Made by a program: the position numbers and the translations under genes
Assembly (NCBI RefSeq): GCF_023221595.1
Contig: NZ_CP096563.1
Location: forward strand, 3,801,501 to 3,865,500
Length of the DNA stretch: 64,000 bases
Source of the DNA: Rhodococcus qingshengii JCM 15477
Lineage (GTDB): Bacteria > Actinomycetota > Actinomycetes > Mycobacteriales > Mycobacteriaceae
Direction of reading: 5' to 3'
Notes under the pieces: model-generated
Database searches by the model: none
The model's input: only the letters and a program-made list of their open reading frames with translations
Told to the model about the DNA's origin: nothing
In this document: one piece after another, positions 45,656 to 54,833 of the stretch
Layout of the letters: each line of letters begins with the position of its first letter
Numbering within the stretch: the stretch's first letter is position 1

Positions 45656-45934
45656 TCAATCGACTTCTGGCGTGATTGCTTCACCCTGTTTGTCGGGCTC
45701 AATCCTCGTCAACACCAGGCTCATTCGATACCTACCATCCCGCATGAGATCCTCTATTCGCAGCGGTCCCCCGAACTGGACAAGGTAGGGCGCAACCTGG
45801 GAATTGCCTTCGAGGTCAAGGAGTTCGATCCCTCGCCCGACTGGTTTGATGAATACCGTGCCGGAGTACTCAAGAGCCTCACATGACCAGAGAGCCAGCT
45901 CGGATTCGGTAGCGCAAAAAGTTTCGTCAGTCAT
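45656..45934 (-). CDS. Small hypothetical protein
   Basis: 92 aa from ATG 45934, with GGGG upstream. Beta-rich (GTVFIKPVGRGIELLDLEG), no Cys-rich or membrane segment. The family is unknown. The opposite strand also carries an open frame with natural composition over the same region. Confidence 0.45.
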   Translation of the reverse strand: MTDETFCATESELALWSCEALEYSGTVFIKPVGRGIELLDLEGNSQVAPYLVQFGGPLRIEDLMRDGRYRMSLVLTRIEPDKQGEAITPEVD

Positions 45935-46374
45935 TGTCAACCCCGTTGTCGATCTTCATTCGGCCGGCCACCTTACTAGCCTCCATTCTGGAATCTCCCT
46001 GTGATGCGCTGGCATTGGACATGCAGCCCGAGGTTCGAGATTCCAGGTGGACTAAAGCCCTCACCAGAGTGGCCTCACAATGACAGTCGCGCAGTAAGTA
46101 TCCGTACCCGATCAACCTAAACGGTTATTGCGCAACGGAATTAGATTCACACAGCGGTGAAATCAACCCCTCGCGGAGAACCCATGGAAAATGACTCCCA
46201 GAAACAACCCCATACGGAGACATGCGAATGAACTCAGGTCCGCCGGACCGGCCGGGCGACGGTTCCGCTAGGCCAACCACGCCGGCAAAAGCGTGCGAAT
46301 TGTAGGCTCCGAAGCGGGTTCACCCAGCCAATCGAACGCCCGAGCACAGCCGCGTGATCCAGGAATTGACCGCA
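45935..46374. other. Intergenic stretch
   Basis: About 440 nt with no credible gene; mixed composition. It should contain the promoter of the small gene at 45656. Confidence 0.35.
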
Positions 46375-46617
46375 TCAAATCTGCCGCCGCGTGCCGGCCG
46401 CCTCCTGCGCATCGAGCCAAGCCATGAGCGTCGACAGCTTGTAGACGACTCGCTTCCTGCCGAGCTTGAAAGATTCCGGCCCATCACCCACATGTCGCCA
46501 GTAGCGCAAAGTGCCTGTTGGAAGACCCGTTCGTGCACTCACCTGCTCGGTAGTCAGATACTGCTCGGCATCAGCGACCAACATCTGGCCGACGGGAACC
46601 AATGTTTGAGAGCCCAC
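46375..46617 (-). CDS. Excisionase/AlpA-like HTH protein
   Basis: The 80-aa protein has the HTH_17 (MerR-like, excisionase) pattern: YLTTEQVSARTGLPTGTLRYWRHVG then GRKRVVYKLSTLMAWLD. AGGAG precedes the GTG start by 8 nt. Such small proteins bend DNA for element excision or regulate transfer genes. It is divergent from the XRE gene at 46720 with two related operator-like sites between them. No integrase is beside it. Confidence 0.75.
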   Translation of the reverse strand: MGSQTLVPVGQMLVADAEQYLTTEQVSARTGLPTGTLRYWRHVGDGPESFKLGRKRVVYKLSTLMAWLDAQEAAGTRRQI

Positions 46618-46645
46618 TACCCAATCTCCTAATTTCGCAGTTTTG

Positions 46646-46723
46646 CCATTTTGGAACTACAACCTATTTGTACACCGCTGGACTGGACCTCGTCAACCCA
46701 AAACAGTAATGTTGCCAAAATGG
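46646..46723. promoter_or_regulatory. Pair of CCATTTTGG operator-like sites
   Basis: CCATTTTGG lies at 46646-46654 and its exact reverse complement CCAAAATGG at 46715-46723. The second covers the start codon of the XRE gene; the first is near the start of the excisionase-like gene. This is the geometry of a divergent switch region bound by the XRE protein. Confidence 0.5.
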
Positions 46724-47307
46724 AAGCCTTAGATAGTGCGGAATCACGGTTCGGGAACCGGGTTCGCTTCGAGCGCGAGCAGCGCGGATGGTCCCAATCC
46801 GAACTCGCGCAACGCGTTTCAGACGGAGGAATTTCGATGCACCCCTCGACTATCACCAAGATCGAGGCCAGGGATGCGGAGAAACCACGCTCCATTCGAC
46901 TGGATGAGGCGTATGCATTAGCGCAAGTTTTCGGCACGTCACTCGAGACGATGCTTGGCGCTGAGCGCGCCTACGATGCAGCGGAGGTTGTCGCGGCTGT
47001 GCAATCCGAATGCCGTTTTTTCAGCAACGAACTCACCCGCATGATGGCGAACATGATGACAACACTCCGAGAGTTCGATCTGGAAGCACCCAAAGACCCG
47101 AGCAAATGCTCGCGTATCGAACTTGAGGAACTTTTGCTCCACCTCATTTTCATCGTCGACTTGACCGCCCAGGTCACCGATGCGAAAGAGACACTCAGGG
47201 TGATGAGTCGGACCACTGCGATATCCGACCGGGAACTATCTGAGCGTGTACAGAACAACCTCGAGTGGGCAATGGAGAAGTTGGCCCGTGACTCCGCCGA
47301 AACGTAA
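46720..47307 (+). CDS. XRE-family repressor-like regulator
   Basis: The 195-aa protein has a Cro/C1 HTH at about 10-75 (LAQRVSDGGISMHPSTITKIE). The last 110 residues are helical. ATG 46720 is preferred; the frame is open to 46651 but that lies inside the promoter region. No Shine-Dalgarno sequence is visible, so the mRNA may be leaderless, as is common for such genes in actinobacteria. It probably controls itself and the excisionase-like gene. Confidence 0.75.
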   Translation: MEALDSAESRFGNRVRFEREQRGWSQSELAQRVSDGGISMHPSTITKIEARDAEKPRSIRLDEAYALAQVFGTSLETMLGAERAYDAAEVVAAVQSECRFFSNELTRMMANMMTTLREFDLEAPKDPSKCSRIELEELLLHLIFIVDLTAQVTDAKETLRVMSRTTAISDRELSERVQNNLEWAMEKLARDSAET

Positions 47308-47803
47308 CCGTCGAAACGCGGTGAGACCGTCGATCGGGCGACCACTTAAGATCTCAGAGCTGCCAGTCCGGGAGATCGAACGACCACGACACTGGTTAGC
47401 TTTTCAAACTGGGGCGTTAGTGAAGGAACGGCGTAGAGCCATGCTTGCGTGAGCAATCGATACGAGACCGTCGGCGAAATAGCTCGAAATGACCGTCGCC
47501 GCACTCGCGCCCTGCTCGCTCCATGGGCGCGTTTACGCACTCGGGACATCGTGCCGACAGGCCAACTCGCCGACTCGCCGACCCGCCGTTTGTGACGAAA
47601 TGAAATTCGGAGCCTTTCCGTCCGCAGAGCGTCCGCAGTACGTCCAATCCTGTGCAACTTCATTGGCTCAACCCAACGGTTTGTGACCAGTTCAAACGGC
47701 CACTGCCAATGTGGCCCACTCCAGCAAACGCCCAGAACGTAGTCCGAGCTCTACTACGACGTGTGATCCGCATCCTGACGTAAGTCAGACCTGCGAGTAC
47801 CGA
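47308..47803. other. Non-coding DNA at the accessory/chromosome border
   Basis: About 500 nt with several overlapping frames, none convincing. The probable border between accessory and core-like DNA lies here or just to the right. Confidence 0.35.
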
Positions 47804-47866
47804 GTCCACCCGTCCCGCTTCTGCGGGGCGGGTGGACTTGTTTCGTCCGAGGGAAACCCCTCGGAC
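47804..47866 (+). terminator. Double hairpin terminator
   Basis: First hairpin: arms 47804-47818 and 47823-47837 (15 bp, one G-T pair), followed by TTGTTT. Second: 47845-47853 and 47858-47866 (9 bp perfect). Together they separate the accessory DNA from the convergent YdeI-like gene and would stop transcription from both sides. Confidence 0.75.
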
Positions 47867-47909
47867 AGATGATGACCGGCCTTCATACCGGACGCGGTCG
47901 AATCGCGGA

Positions 47910-48530
47910 TCAGCCGCGGGCACGTTGACCGATGGCCGCATTGTTGACGATATGGGCGATTCGACCTGCCCGTGTTGCGTCTCGAGCGGCACTGACGATC
48001 CACCACAGCATCTGTTTGCGGGCGCTGGGCGGAAAACTGTCCCAGTTGCTTCGCGCTTGCGTGTCCAGGTCCAGCGCCGCCTGCAAGTCAGATGGTTCCT
48101 CGAGGTCTTCGACTTGATCGAGAATCGTCCACCAACCAGTGGATTTCGCGGCAGCAATGGCACCACGACCAGCAGCGGTCATGAGGCCACGCGCCTCCAT
48201 ATCAGCTGCGCGTTCGCGGTTGAGTCGGGTCCAGGAACTCTTGCGTCTCCGCGGTGTGAACAGTTGCAAATTGCGCTCTTCGTCGAAGACGGTGTTGGTG
48301 GAATCGATCCACCCAAAGCAGATCGCTTCCTCAACGGCCTGAGGGTAGGGGCAGCGTGGTCGGCTGGTGGTGGTGCGCCAGGAGCACAACCACACTCCGC
48401 GGCCTGACGTGTGATTGTCCGTCAACCAAGTTCGCCACTGTTCGCGAGTCTCGGCGTGGATGATCGGGTAGTCGAACTTCCACGTCTGAGGGTGGACGGA
48501 AGCCGGCGGCGATGATTTCGAATCGGTCAC
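47910..48530 (-). CDS. YdeI/OmpD-associated family protein
   Basis: 206 aa. Typical family features are the TWLTDNH region, the CFGWIDS signature at about 69-75, FTPRR and the SSWTRLNRERA segment, then a terminal helical part. The family is linked to bacteriocin protection or stress in other bacteria, but the mechanism is unknown. GTG start with GGAGAG. It is the first clearly core-type gene. Confidence 0.8.
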   Translation of the reverse strand: MTDSKSSPPASVHPQTWKFDYPIIHAETREQWRTWLTDNHTSGRGVWLCSWRTTTSRPRCPYPQAVEEAICFGWIDSTNTVFDEERNLQLFTPRRRKSSWTRLNRERAADMEARGLMTAAGRGAIAAAKSTGWWTILDQVEDLEEPSDLQAALDLDTQARSNWDSFPPSARKQMLWWIVSAARDATRAGRIAHIVNNAAIGQRARG

Positions 48531-48651
48531 TTACTCTCCAGCCTAGAGGGAATCGGATACGTGTCTCGATAGACGAGGGGCCTGCGCAGGGAACACGTCC
48601 CCGCGGCAACTTGGACGTGAATGGTCTTGTCGCGCAATCCTCTTCTGACTG

Positions 48652-49617
48652 TCATGGTGGCGAGACCCTGAGGTGAAGGGCGAGCCGACTGACGGTGTCG
48701 GCAAGCTCGGTTGGTTCGATGACGACCACTGGGGCGGTGAGCGCAATGCGCGCAACCGTCATGGCGAGCCTGCCGAGATCTTCGCTGCGGATCTCGACAA
48801 GGCAGCGGTCCGCTGCCACCTCGATCGGTGTGTGGTCAATCCATCTGAGTACGCCCTCGAGGTCGGCGAACGTGGCTTCGATGGCGAGTTTTGCATCGTG
48901 GTGACGGGGTGGCGAGCCAACTGATCTCGCGACGAAGCCTGCCGCGTCACCGCCCGGGATCTCGCGTGGCGTGAAATGACTGCCTGCCAGCCAGGGCTCC
49001 GAGAGCCGGTCCAGTCGAAATGTTCGCCAATCCGAACGATGGTGGTCCCATGCTACGAGATACCAACGACGCCCCGCCGTGACAAGGCGGTGCGACTCGA
49101 CGAGTCGTCTGCTGCTCTCGCCATCACCTCGCCGATAGTCGAAACGAACGTGCTCGTGGTCGCGACATGCCGCAGCGAGCACACTGAGTGCTTCGGGATC
49201 GACGATGTCGTCATTTGCCCGCCGCATGGAACTGACGCTCGAATGCAGTGCCGACACACGTCGGCGTAGTCGATGGGGCAGGAGTGTTTCGATCTTCGTC
49301 AGCGCGCGCAGCGCCGTTTCTTCGATGCCTCCGATGGCGGCCTCGGCGGCGTAGCGCAGTCCGACGGCTACCGCCACGGACTCGTCATCGTCGAGGATCA
49401 GGGGCGGCACGTGCGCCCCCGTTGCAAGTCGGTAGCCCCCGTATTTTCCGGACGTGGAATCGACCGGATAGCCGAGGTCGCGTAGGCGATCGATGTCGCG
49501 GCGCACCGTCCGCTGCGTGACATCGAGTCGTGCGGCAAGTTCGGCACAGTGCCAGAAGCGATGAGTCTGAAGGAGCGAGAGCAGTTGCAGTGCTCGGCCT
49601 GTGGGATCGTTCCGCAT
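48652..49617 (-). CDS. WYL-domain transcriptional regulator (DeoR-like HTH)
   Basis: 321 aa. N-terminal HTH_11 (ARLDVTQRTVRRDIDRLRDLGYPV), a middle WYL domain with RRWYLVAWDHH and WRTFRLDRL, and a C-terminal WCX part. These proteins sense ligands or nucleic acid and often repress a neighbour. It is divergent from the epoxide-hydrolase gene with only 110 nt between starts, so that gene is the likely target. Confidence 0.85.
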   Translation of the reverse strand: MRNDPTGRALQLLSLLQTHRFWHCAELAARLDVTQRTVRRDIDRLRDLGYPVDSTSGKYGGYRLATGAHVPPLILDDDESVAVAVGLRYAAEAAIGGIEETALRALTKIETLLPHRLRRRVSALHSSVSSMRRANDDIVDPEALSVLAAACRDHEHVRFDYRRGDGESSRRLVESHRLVTAGRRWYLVAWDHHRSDWRTFRLDRLSEPWLAGSHFTPREIPGGDAAGFVARSVGSPPRHHDAKLAIEATFADLEGVLRWIDHTPIEVAADRCLVEIRSEDLGRLAMTVARIALTAPVVVIEPTELADTVSRLALHLRVSPP

Positions 49618-49727
49618 TTCTTCAGATTGCCAGCGATCTAGGACTTTATGTGTCCACGATGCTCCCTATCGTCGGAGCAACCGGTCGATCCAGACACGAG
49701 ATCGGTACTCGACTCAAAGGAGCATCC

Positions 49728-50669
49728 GTGAATCCATCCGACTTCCCCAGGCCCGTCCTCATCCCAGTGAACGGCGTGGAACTCGAAGTCTTCGAAGCAG
49801 GGCGACACAATGCCGGGAAACCCATCGTGTTGTGTCACGGATGGCCAGAGCACGCCTATTCCTGGCGATACCAGGTGCCCGCCCTTGTCGAGGCGGGCTA
49901 CCACGTCATCGTCCCGAACCAACGCGGCTACGGCAATTCGTCACGTCCGACCGAAGTGACGGACTATGACATCGAACATTTGGCGGGTGATCTCATCGCA
50001 CTTCTCGATCACTACGGCTACGACGATGCCACCTTTGTCGGTCACGATTGGGGTGCCTTTGTCGTGTGGGGCCTTACCCTGTTGCACCCGGACCGGGTAA
50101 ACAAAGTGATCAACCTGAGCCTGCCCTACCAGGATCGCGGAGAGCAGCCGTGGATTGAGTTCATGGAAGCCGTGCTTGGCGGTGATTTCTACTTCGTCCA
50201 TTTCAATCGACAGCCGGGCGTCGCGGACGCGGTGTTCGAAGACAACACCTTCCGGTTCCTCCTCAACCTGTACCGGAAGAACGAACCCCTCAGGGAACCT
50301 CAGCCGGGTATGGCGCTGATCGATCTCGCCAAAGCAGAGACACCACTCGGTGAGCCCCTGATGAGCGATAGAGAATTGGCCGTTTTCGTCTCCGCCTTCG
50401 AATCGACAGGATTCACGGGCAGTGTGAACTGGTACAGGAACCTTGACCGCAACTGGCATCTGCTGGCGGAGGTGGACCCGATCATCCAACAGCCCACACT
50501 CATGATCTACGGCGACCGTGACGCGATCGCGAGAGCTGAGAACCTGACAGAGTTCGTGCCCAATGTGGAAGTAGTCAATCTCGATTGCGGTCACTGGATC
50601 CAACAAGAAAGACCCGAAGAGACCAACCAAGCGATCTTGAACTGGCTGAAACGGCAGGATGCCACATAG
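49728..50669 (+). CDS. Epoxide hydrolase/alpha-beta hydrolase
   Basis: 313 aa. HGWPEHAYSW oxyanion loop, nucleophile Asp107 in VGHDWGA, acid Asp in YGDRDAI and His in CGHWIQQERPE. An Asp nucleophile followed by Trp is typical of epoxide hydrolases and fluoroacetate dehalogenases. GTG at 49728 follows AAGGAG by 6 nt. The WYL gene is divergent. Confidence 0.85.
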   Translation: MNPSDFPRPVLIPVNGVELEVFEAGRHNAGKPIVLCHGWPEHAYSWRYQVPALVEAGYHVIVPNQRGYGNSSRPTEVTDYDIEHLAGDLIALLDHYGYDDATFVGHDWGAFVVWGLTLLHPDRVNKVINLSLPYQDRGEQPWIEFMEAVLGGDFYFVHFNRQPGVADAVFEDNTFRFLLNLYRKNEPLREPQPGMALIDLAKAETPLGEPLMSDRELAVFVSAFESTGFTGSVNWYRNLDRNWHLLAEVDPIIQQPTLMIYGDRDAIARAENLTEFVPNVEVVNLDCGHWIQQERPEETNQAILNWLKRQDAT

Positions 50670-50711
50670 TTTCAAGGCTAGGTGCGGTCTCAGTGAAAAT
50701 GTCAGTCTCAT

Positions 50712-51029
50712 TCAAGTCCAGTAGGGGGCTTGATCCGGACCAACCTTCTTCGAGATTTGGCGAGAGCGTCGGTAAACAAACCATGCACTCAACCCGACGA
50801 TGGGCACAAGCCAAATCCCGACAGAGAAGGCGACAGCGCGCCACACACCGACTCGCCCGGACACAGAAACCACATCGGCCGTTCCGACAAGACACAGGGA
50901 AAGCCAAATCAAGGCGAGAATGAATCCGCCGCCGTACAGAAGAAAGAATGCTTCGAATCCGTCCATGCAGTCCATTCCACTGTCGGCGCAGTCCTGAAGC
51001 CCAGCCGCACCGAGTAGGGAAATGTTCAC
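50712..51029 (-). CDS. Small three-TM membrane protein
   Basis: 105 aa with hydrophobic helices at about 27-50, 58-74 and 76-92, and a basic tail. The end resembles the PLDc_N/DUF type of small actinobacterial membrane proteins, but the match is weak. GTG start without a clear site. Confidence 0.5.
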   Translation of the reverse strand: MNISLLGAAGLQDCADSGMDCMDGFEAFFLLYGGGFILALIWLSLCLVGTADVVSVSGRVGVWRAVAFSVGIWLVPIVGLSAWFVYRRSRQISKKVGPDQAPYWT

Positions 51030-51119
51030 GGTGGCGATGCTACGGGCCAGGGCGTCCCGAACTGCCGAACAAGCGGGCGGATTCGGCGATGCGAACGCCG
51101 CTCAGCCCGAACAGAGTAG

Positions 51120-51150
51120 AAGCCCCACCCCCGTGGGGAGGGCGGGGCTT
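51120..51150 (-). terminator. GC-rich hairpin downstream of the DUF5994 gene
   Basis: AAGCCCCACCC (51120-51130) pairs with GGGCGGGGCTT (51140-51150) with one mismatch. On the minus strand it follows the gene ending at 51350. Confidence 0.5.
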
Positions 51151-51349
51151 CCTCTGGTCCGGCGCTCACGCACAGTGGGAGGGTGGTAGACATGCCGGAC
51201 CGACGACACGGCAGGGAGTCAAGCTGCCGCGCCCAAGCGCTGACCTGAGGGAATGCGCCTGAGATCGTGGTTACGAGAACCATCAAACCAGACAAACTGG
51301 ACGCATGTTCAGGAATCGCGAGATTCGACCCCCGCACGTCAGAAAGATC

Positions 51350-51808
51350 TCACTGCACCCGATAGGTTTCGCTGCGGACAGGATCCACCAACCGCCGCAT
51401 GACCTCGTACGCGCGGTCCGGATCCGTGTACGGCGGAATCATCATCAAAACGAGTTGACGACCATAGATATCGTCGAGATACATCAAATCGTGGGGCTGG
51501 CCAGGGTACGGACCCCGCACTTCCAGTCCGTCGACCTCGTCGATACGACGCTGCGCGCTGCTGATCGTGTTCCAGTCGAACGCAACCCGCGCGATCGGCC
51601 CCAACCTCAGCGAAAGTGCGGATATCAGATCGTGAAGCTCCGCCGTGACGTTCGTGGTCCACGGGAACCACGCGCCGTCAACCGATGCCTTGACGGCGCC
51701 TTGCCCACGAAGCAGGAATCGCGGAGTCCGCGTCGGCGACGGGAAAGGTTGCCCGACATGGCGCTGCGGCGCTTCCCTTGCGTAGTCGAGAGTGCTGATG
51801 TGCGCCAT
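51350..51808 (-). CDS. DUF5994 family protein
   Basis: 152 aa. Features of the actinobacterial DUF5994 family: RFLLRGQG, VDGAWFPWT, a LISALSLRLG helix and a R-V-x-F-x-W turn, then the MMIPPYTDP segment. Function unknown. Confidence 0.75.
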   Translation of the reverse strand: MAHISTLDYAREAPQRHVGQPFPSPTRTPRFLLRGQGAVKASVDGAWFPWTTNVTAELHDLISALSLRLGPIARVAFDWNTISSAQRRIDEVDGLEVRGPYPGQPHDLMYLDDIYGRQLVLMMIPPYTDPDRAYEVMRRLVDPVRSETYRVQ

Positions 51809-51904
51809 GACGAGACTCCTTGACGGAGGATTCGTGGAACCGTCAGGCAGAGGCGCCCGGTCGTGGGTTCCATACCTTCAGACTACTCCGCTACGCAATC
51901 CCGA

Positions 51905-52300
51905 CTACGCATCGACGGAAATGATCACGCCGGTGTCGCCGTACGGGAACGGACCATTACCGATGTGACCGAGGGTGTTGAAGAATTTCGAAATAGGCAC
52001 CATCACACCGTATTTCGCTTTGACTTTGCTGCGGATCTCGTCGAATTCAGCTCCACCGCTCACCAACTGAGCGGTCCCGGTGACCGGCGACGCACCGTCG
52101 GCAACCTTTCCACGGTTGTTGCACGGCACCACGGTGACGCGTGGGTTGTTCCGCAGACGCTTGGCCTTACCCGACTTCGAGGAAGTCCAGAAGCCGATAC
52201 GTCCGTCAGGCAGAGGCACGACCCACGTCGGCGTGGCTACGCCGTCACCACTCTTACGAAATGTGGTGACCGAAATCGTCTTCTCTTCGCCCAGGGACAT
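51905..52300 (-). CDS. PPOX-class F420-dependent oxidoreductase
   Basis: 131 aa split-barrel fold. Visible: VTTFRKSGDGVATPTWVV, GRIGFWTSSKSGKAKRLRNNPRVTV, and a terminal beta hairpin, typical of the F420/FMN-binding PPOX-like proteins of Rhodococcus and Mycobacterium. ATG 52300 is preferred; the frame is open to 52342. Confidence 0.8.
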   Translation of the reverse strand: MSLGEEKTISVTTFRKSGDGVATPTWVVPLPDGRIGFWTSSKSGKAKRLRNNPRVTVVPCNNRGKVADGASPVTGTAQLVSGGAEFDEIRSKVKAKYGVMVPISKFFNTLGHIGNGPFPYGDTGVIISVDA

Positions 52301-52487
52301 GAGACGAGCGTATGCCTCCACGAACTCCACGACCATGCACACGAATGAATTTTCTCTGCCTCAGGCGTTTCAAAACGGACAATTATCCGGACGAAGGTGA
52401 ACAACAGGTGCCGAGTGATGGAAATGTCGCGGAACGACCACGTCTCAGGTCGATTTGAGGCCCGGAGGTGTTGGAACATGACTTCTC

Positions 52488-53675
52488 GTGAATGCGGAAC
52501 TCATCGTTCTCCTCGTCGTCGTCGTAACCGCTCTGGGGTTCGACTTCACCAACGGTTTTCATGACACTGGCAACGCTATGGCCACGTCGATTGCAACCGG
52601 CGCCCTCAAGCCCAAGGTGGCAGTCGCTCTGTCTGCTTCCTTGAACCTGGTCGGAGCTTTCCTCTCGGTAGAGGTTGCTGCCACCGTGGCCAAGGGTGTG
52701 GTGAACCTCGGAAATGTGGGTGGCCAAGCGCTGCTCACCATCGTCTTCGCCGGCCTTGTCGGCGGCATCATCTGGAACCTGGCAACGTGGTTGCTCGGCA
52801 TCCCCTCGAGTTCCTCACACGCGCTGTTCGGCGGACTGATCGGCGCCGCCATCGCGTCCCTCGGAATGAGCGGTGTCGCCTGGAGCGGCGTCCTCAGCAA
52901 GGTTGTCATCCCCGCAGTTCTCGCGCCCGTCGTGGCCGGCTTGGTTGCCGCGGCCGGCACCTGGCTCATCTACCGCATCACCTCCAACGTCGGAGAAGAA
53001 ACCAAGGACAAAGGTTTCCGACTCGGCCAGATCGGTTCGGCTTCACTCGTTTCCCTCGCCCACGGCACCAACGACGCACAGAAGACCATGGGCGTCATCT
53101 TCCTCGCCCTGGTAGCCCACGGAACCATCTCCGCCGACGCGGACATGCCGTTCTGGGTCAAGCTCACCTGCGCGCTCGCGATCGCTGCCGGAACCTACCT
53201 CGGCGGTTGGCGAGTTATCCGGACACTCGGCAAGGGACTTGTCGAGATTGCCGCACCACAAGGCATGGCAGCCGAAGCATCCTCTGCTGCAATCATTCTC
53301 ACTTCCAGCCACCTCGGCCTTCCGCTCTCCACCACCCATGTGGCGACGGGTTCCATCATGGGAACCGGTCTGGGACGCAAGGGCGCCGAAGTTCGTTGGG
53401 GTGTAGCCGGACGTATGGCGGTCGCCTGGTTGATCACTCTTCCGTCCGCTGCAATCGTCGGCGCTCTGTGCTGGGGACTGGCCAACATCGTCGGCGGCCT
53501 GCCCGGTGTCCTGGTCGTCTTCGCCGTGCTCATCGCGTTGGCCGGCTGGATGTACCTGCGCTCCCGCAAGGAGCCCATCGATCCGAGCAACGTCAACGCC
53601 GAGTGGGACGGCGGCCTGGTACCCGCAGAGGTCCCCGGTCCGGACGCCCGCGTCACCACCGACGTCAAAGCCTGA
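52488..53675 (+). CDS. pit: Pit-family inorganic phosphate transporter
   Basis: 395 aa with about ten membrane helices in two inverted halves. Each carries the family signature: DFTNGFHDTGNAMAT near residue 20 and LAHGTNDAQKTMGVI near 185. It takes up phosphate, as a metal-phosphate complex, with protons. The next gene encodes a small membrane partner 14 nt away. Confidence 0.9.
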   Translation: MNAELIVLLVVVVTALGFDFTNGFHDTGNAMATSIATGALKPKVAVALSASLNLVGAFLSVEVAATVAKGVVNLGNVGGQALLTIVFAGLVGGIIWNLATWLLGIPSSSSHALFGGLIGAAIASLGMSGVAWSGVLSKVVIPAVLAPVVAGLVAAAGTWLIYRITSNVGEETKDKGFRLGQIGSASLVSLAHGTNDAQKTMGVIFLALVAHGTISADADMPFWVKLTCALAIAAGTYLGGWRVIRTLGKGLVEIAAPQGMAAEASSAAIILTSSHLGLPLSTTHVATGSIMGTGLGRKGAEVRWGVAGRMAVAWLITLPSAAIVGALCWGLANIVGGLPGVLVVFAVLIALAGWMYLRSRKEPIDPSNVNAEWDGGLVPAEVPGPDARVTTDVKA

Positions 53676-53689
53676 AAGAGGGAATCGAC

Positions 53690-53971
53690 ATGGATATCTT
53701 GAAAAACACCGTCGACTCGCTCTGGCAGGTCGTACTGGTCGGCCTCCTGCTGGGCGCCGGACTACCGGCGATCTTCGCAATCGGCCTGAAGTCGCTCGAC
53801 GCCGGACAACGTGGCAGTGGCGGCGGGAGCACTGCCGTCGCGGCTCGCAGTCCGTTGGCCGTGGCAGGCGCAGTGGTGTGCTTCGCGGTCGTGCTCATCG
53901 CGATCGTCACCGGAATCCTCTTCATCATGCAGGGCTTCCTCAGCCACACATTCGGCATCGAGATCTTCTGA
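53690..53971 (+). CDS. Small membrane protein next to the Pit transporter
   Basis: 93 aa with two helices (about 14-33 and 54-80) and a Gly/Ser-rich loop between. It starts 14 nt after the Pit gene with a GAGGGA site. Small proteins of this type follow Pit genes in actinobacteria; a subunit or regulatory role is inferred. Confidence 0.7.
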   Translation: MDILKNTVDSLWQVVLVGLLLGAGLPAIFAIGLKSLDAGQRGSGGGSTAVAARSPLAVAGAVVCFAVVLIAIVTGILFIMQGFLSHTFGIEIF

Positions 53972-54005
53972 TCCCGTGCGCCCTCACGAGCGGAAAGACA
54001 TCACC

Positions 54006-54332
54006 GTGACTGCACCGACTCCATCCCTTCCTCAATCCATTCTTGACTGGCTTCGCGCCGGCTACCCCGAAGGCATACCGCCCAAGGACCGCATTCCGCT
54101 GGTCGCATTGCTACGACGCAAACTCTCGGACGCGCAAATTCGAGACATTGCCATCGGCGCTGCACTCGCAGAACTGAGCGACGTCAACAGTAACCAGGTG
54201 ATCTCGAGCGACGAGATCAGCGCTCAGATCGCCGATCTGACGAGCCAGACTCCCTCGGACGAGGACATCGCGCGCGTTGCCTCCGTCCTTGCTGCCGCCG
54301 GGTGGCCCCTCGCTGATCTCGACAACCACTGA
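54006..54332 (+). CDS. DUF3349 protein, copy 1
   Basis: 108 aa. Helical, with the family's ILDWLRAGYPEGIPPKDRIPL start, LLRRKLSD and a terminal GWPL. The family is restricted mostly to mycolate actinobacteria. GTG start. A divergent paralog follows directly. Confidence 0.8.
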   Translation: MTAPTPSLPQSILDWLRAGYPEGIPPKDRIPLVALLRRKLSDAQIRDIAIGAALAELSDVNSNQVISSDEISAQIADLTSQTPSDEDIARVASVLAAAGWPLADLDNH

Positions 54333-54343
54333 AGCTCGATTCG

Positions 54344-54682
54344 TTGAGTCTTCCACCACTTCTGGCTTCGATACTCGGCTGGCTGCGTGCCGGGTATCCG
54401 AACGGTGTGCCGGAGCAGGACTACGTCCCTTTGATGGCCCTGCTCCGGAGACAACTGTCCGACGACGAGATCGCCGTTCTTGCTGACGATCTCGTCGCCG
54501 GCTTTCCGCTTCCGGTCGATCCGATCGACTTTCCCGGTTCGGTCGATCCGATCGACATCGGCGTCCTCATCACCAAGGTCACCGACGATATTCCGCACGA
54601 ATCGGACGTCGCTCGGGTGCGTGAACACTTGATTCGTGGAGGTTGGCAAATCGAGGCGCAACCTCCGGTCGACGACGCCTGA
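54344..54682 (+). CDS. DUF3349 protein, copy 2
   Basis: 112 aa, paralog of the previous gene with matching ILGWLRAGYPNGVPEQDYVPL and LLRRQLSDDEI, plus an acidic repeat (FP..VDPID) in the middle. TTG start 11 nt after the stop of copy 1. Tandem paralogs probably form a heterodimer. Confidence 0.75.
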   Translation: MSLPPLLASILGWLRAGYPNGVPEQDYVPLMALLRRQLSDDEIAVLADDLVAGFPLPVDPIDFPGSVDPIDIGVLITKVTDDIPHESDVARVREHLIRGGWQIEAQPPVDDA

Positions 54683-54833
54683 CGGCATTACGGTAAATCA
54701 GACCAGTTTGATAACGAACCGGTAACGGTGCCGTCGAGGTCAATACAGACCACTTAGTGTCATAAGGAATTCCGCGCCTCGGGGGGCTCGGTCGGATTTC
54801 GGTGTGCAAGCACCTTTGGGGCGGGAGTGATAC

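Noticed and set aside
47489..47686. 65-aa plus-strand frame near the accessory/core border
   Set aside because: No ribosome site, poor composition and no neighbour logic.
52787..53971. 394-aa plus-strand frame across the Pit transporter gene
   Set aside because: Arg/His-rich shadow of the transporter in another frame, ending with the real small membrane gene in phase.
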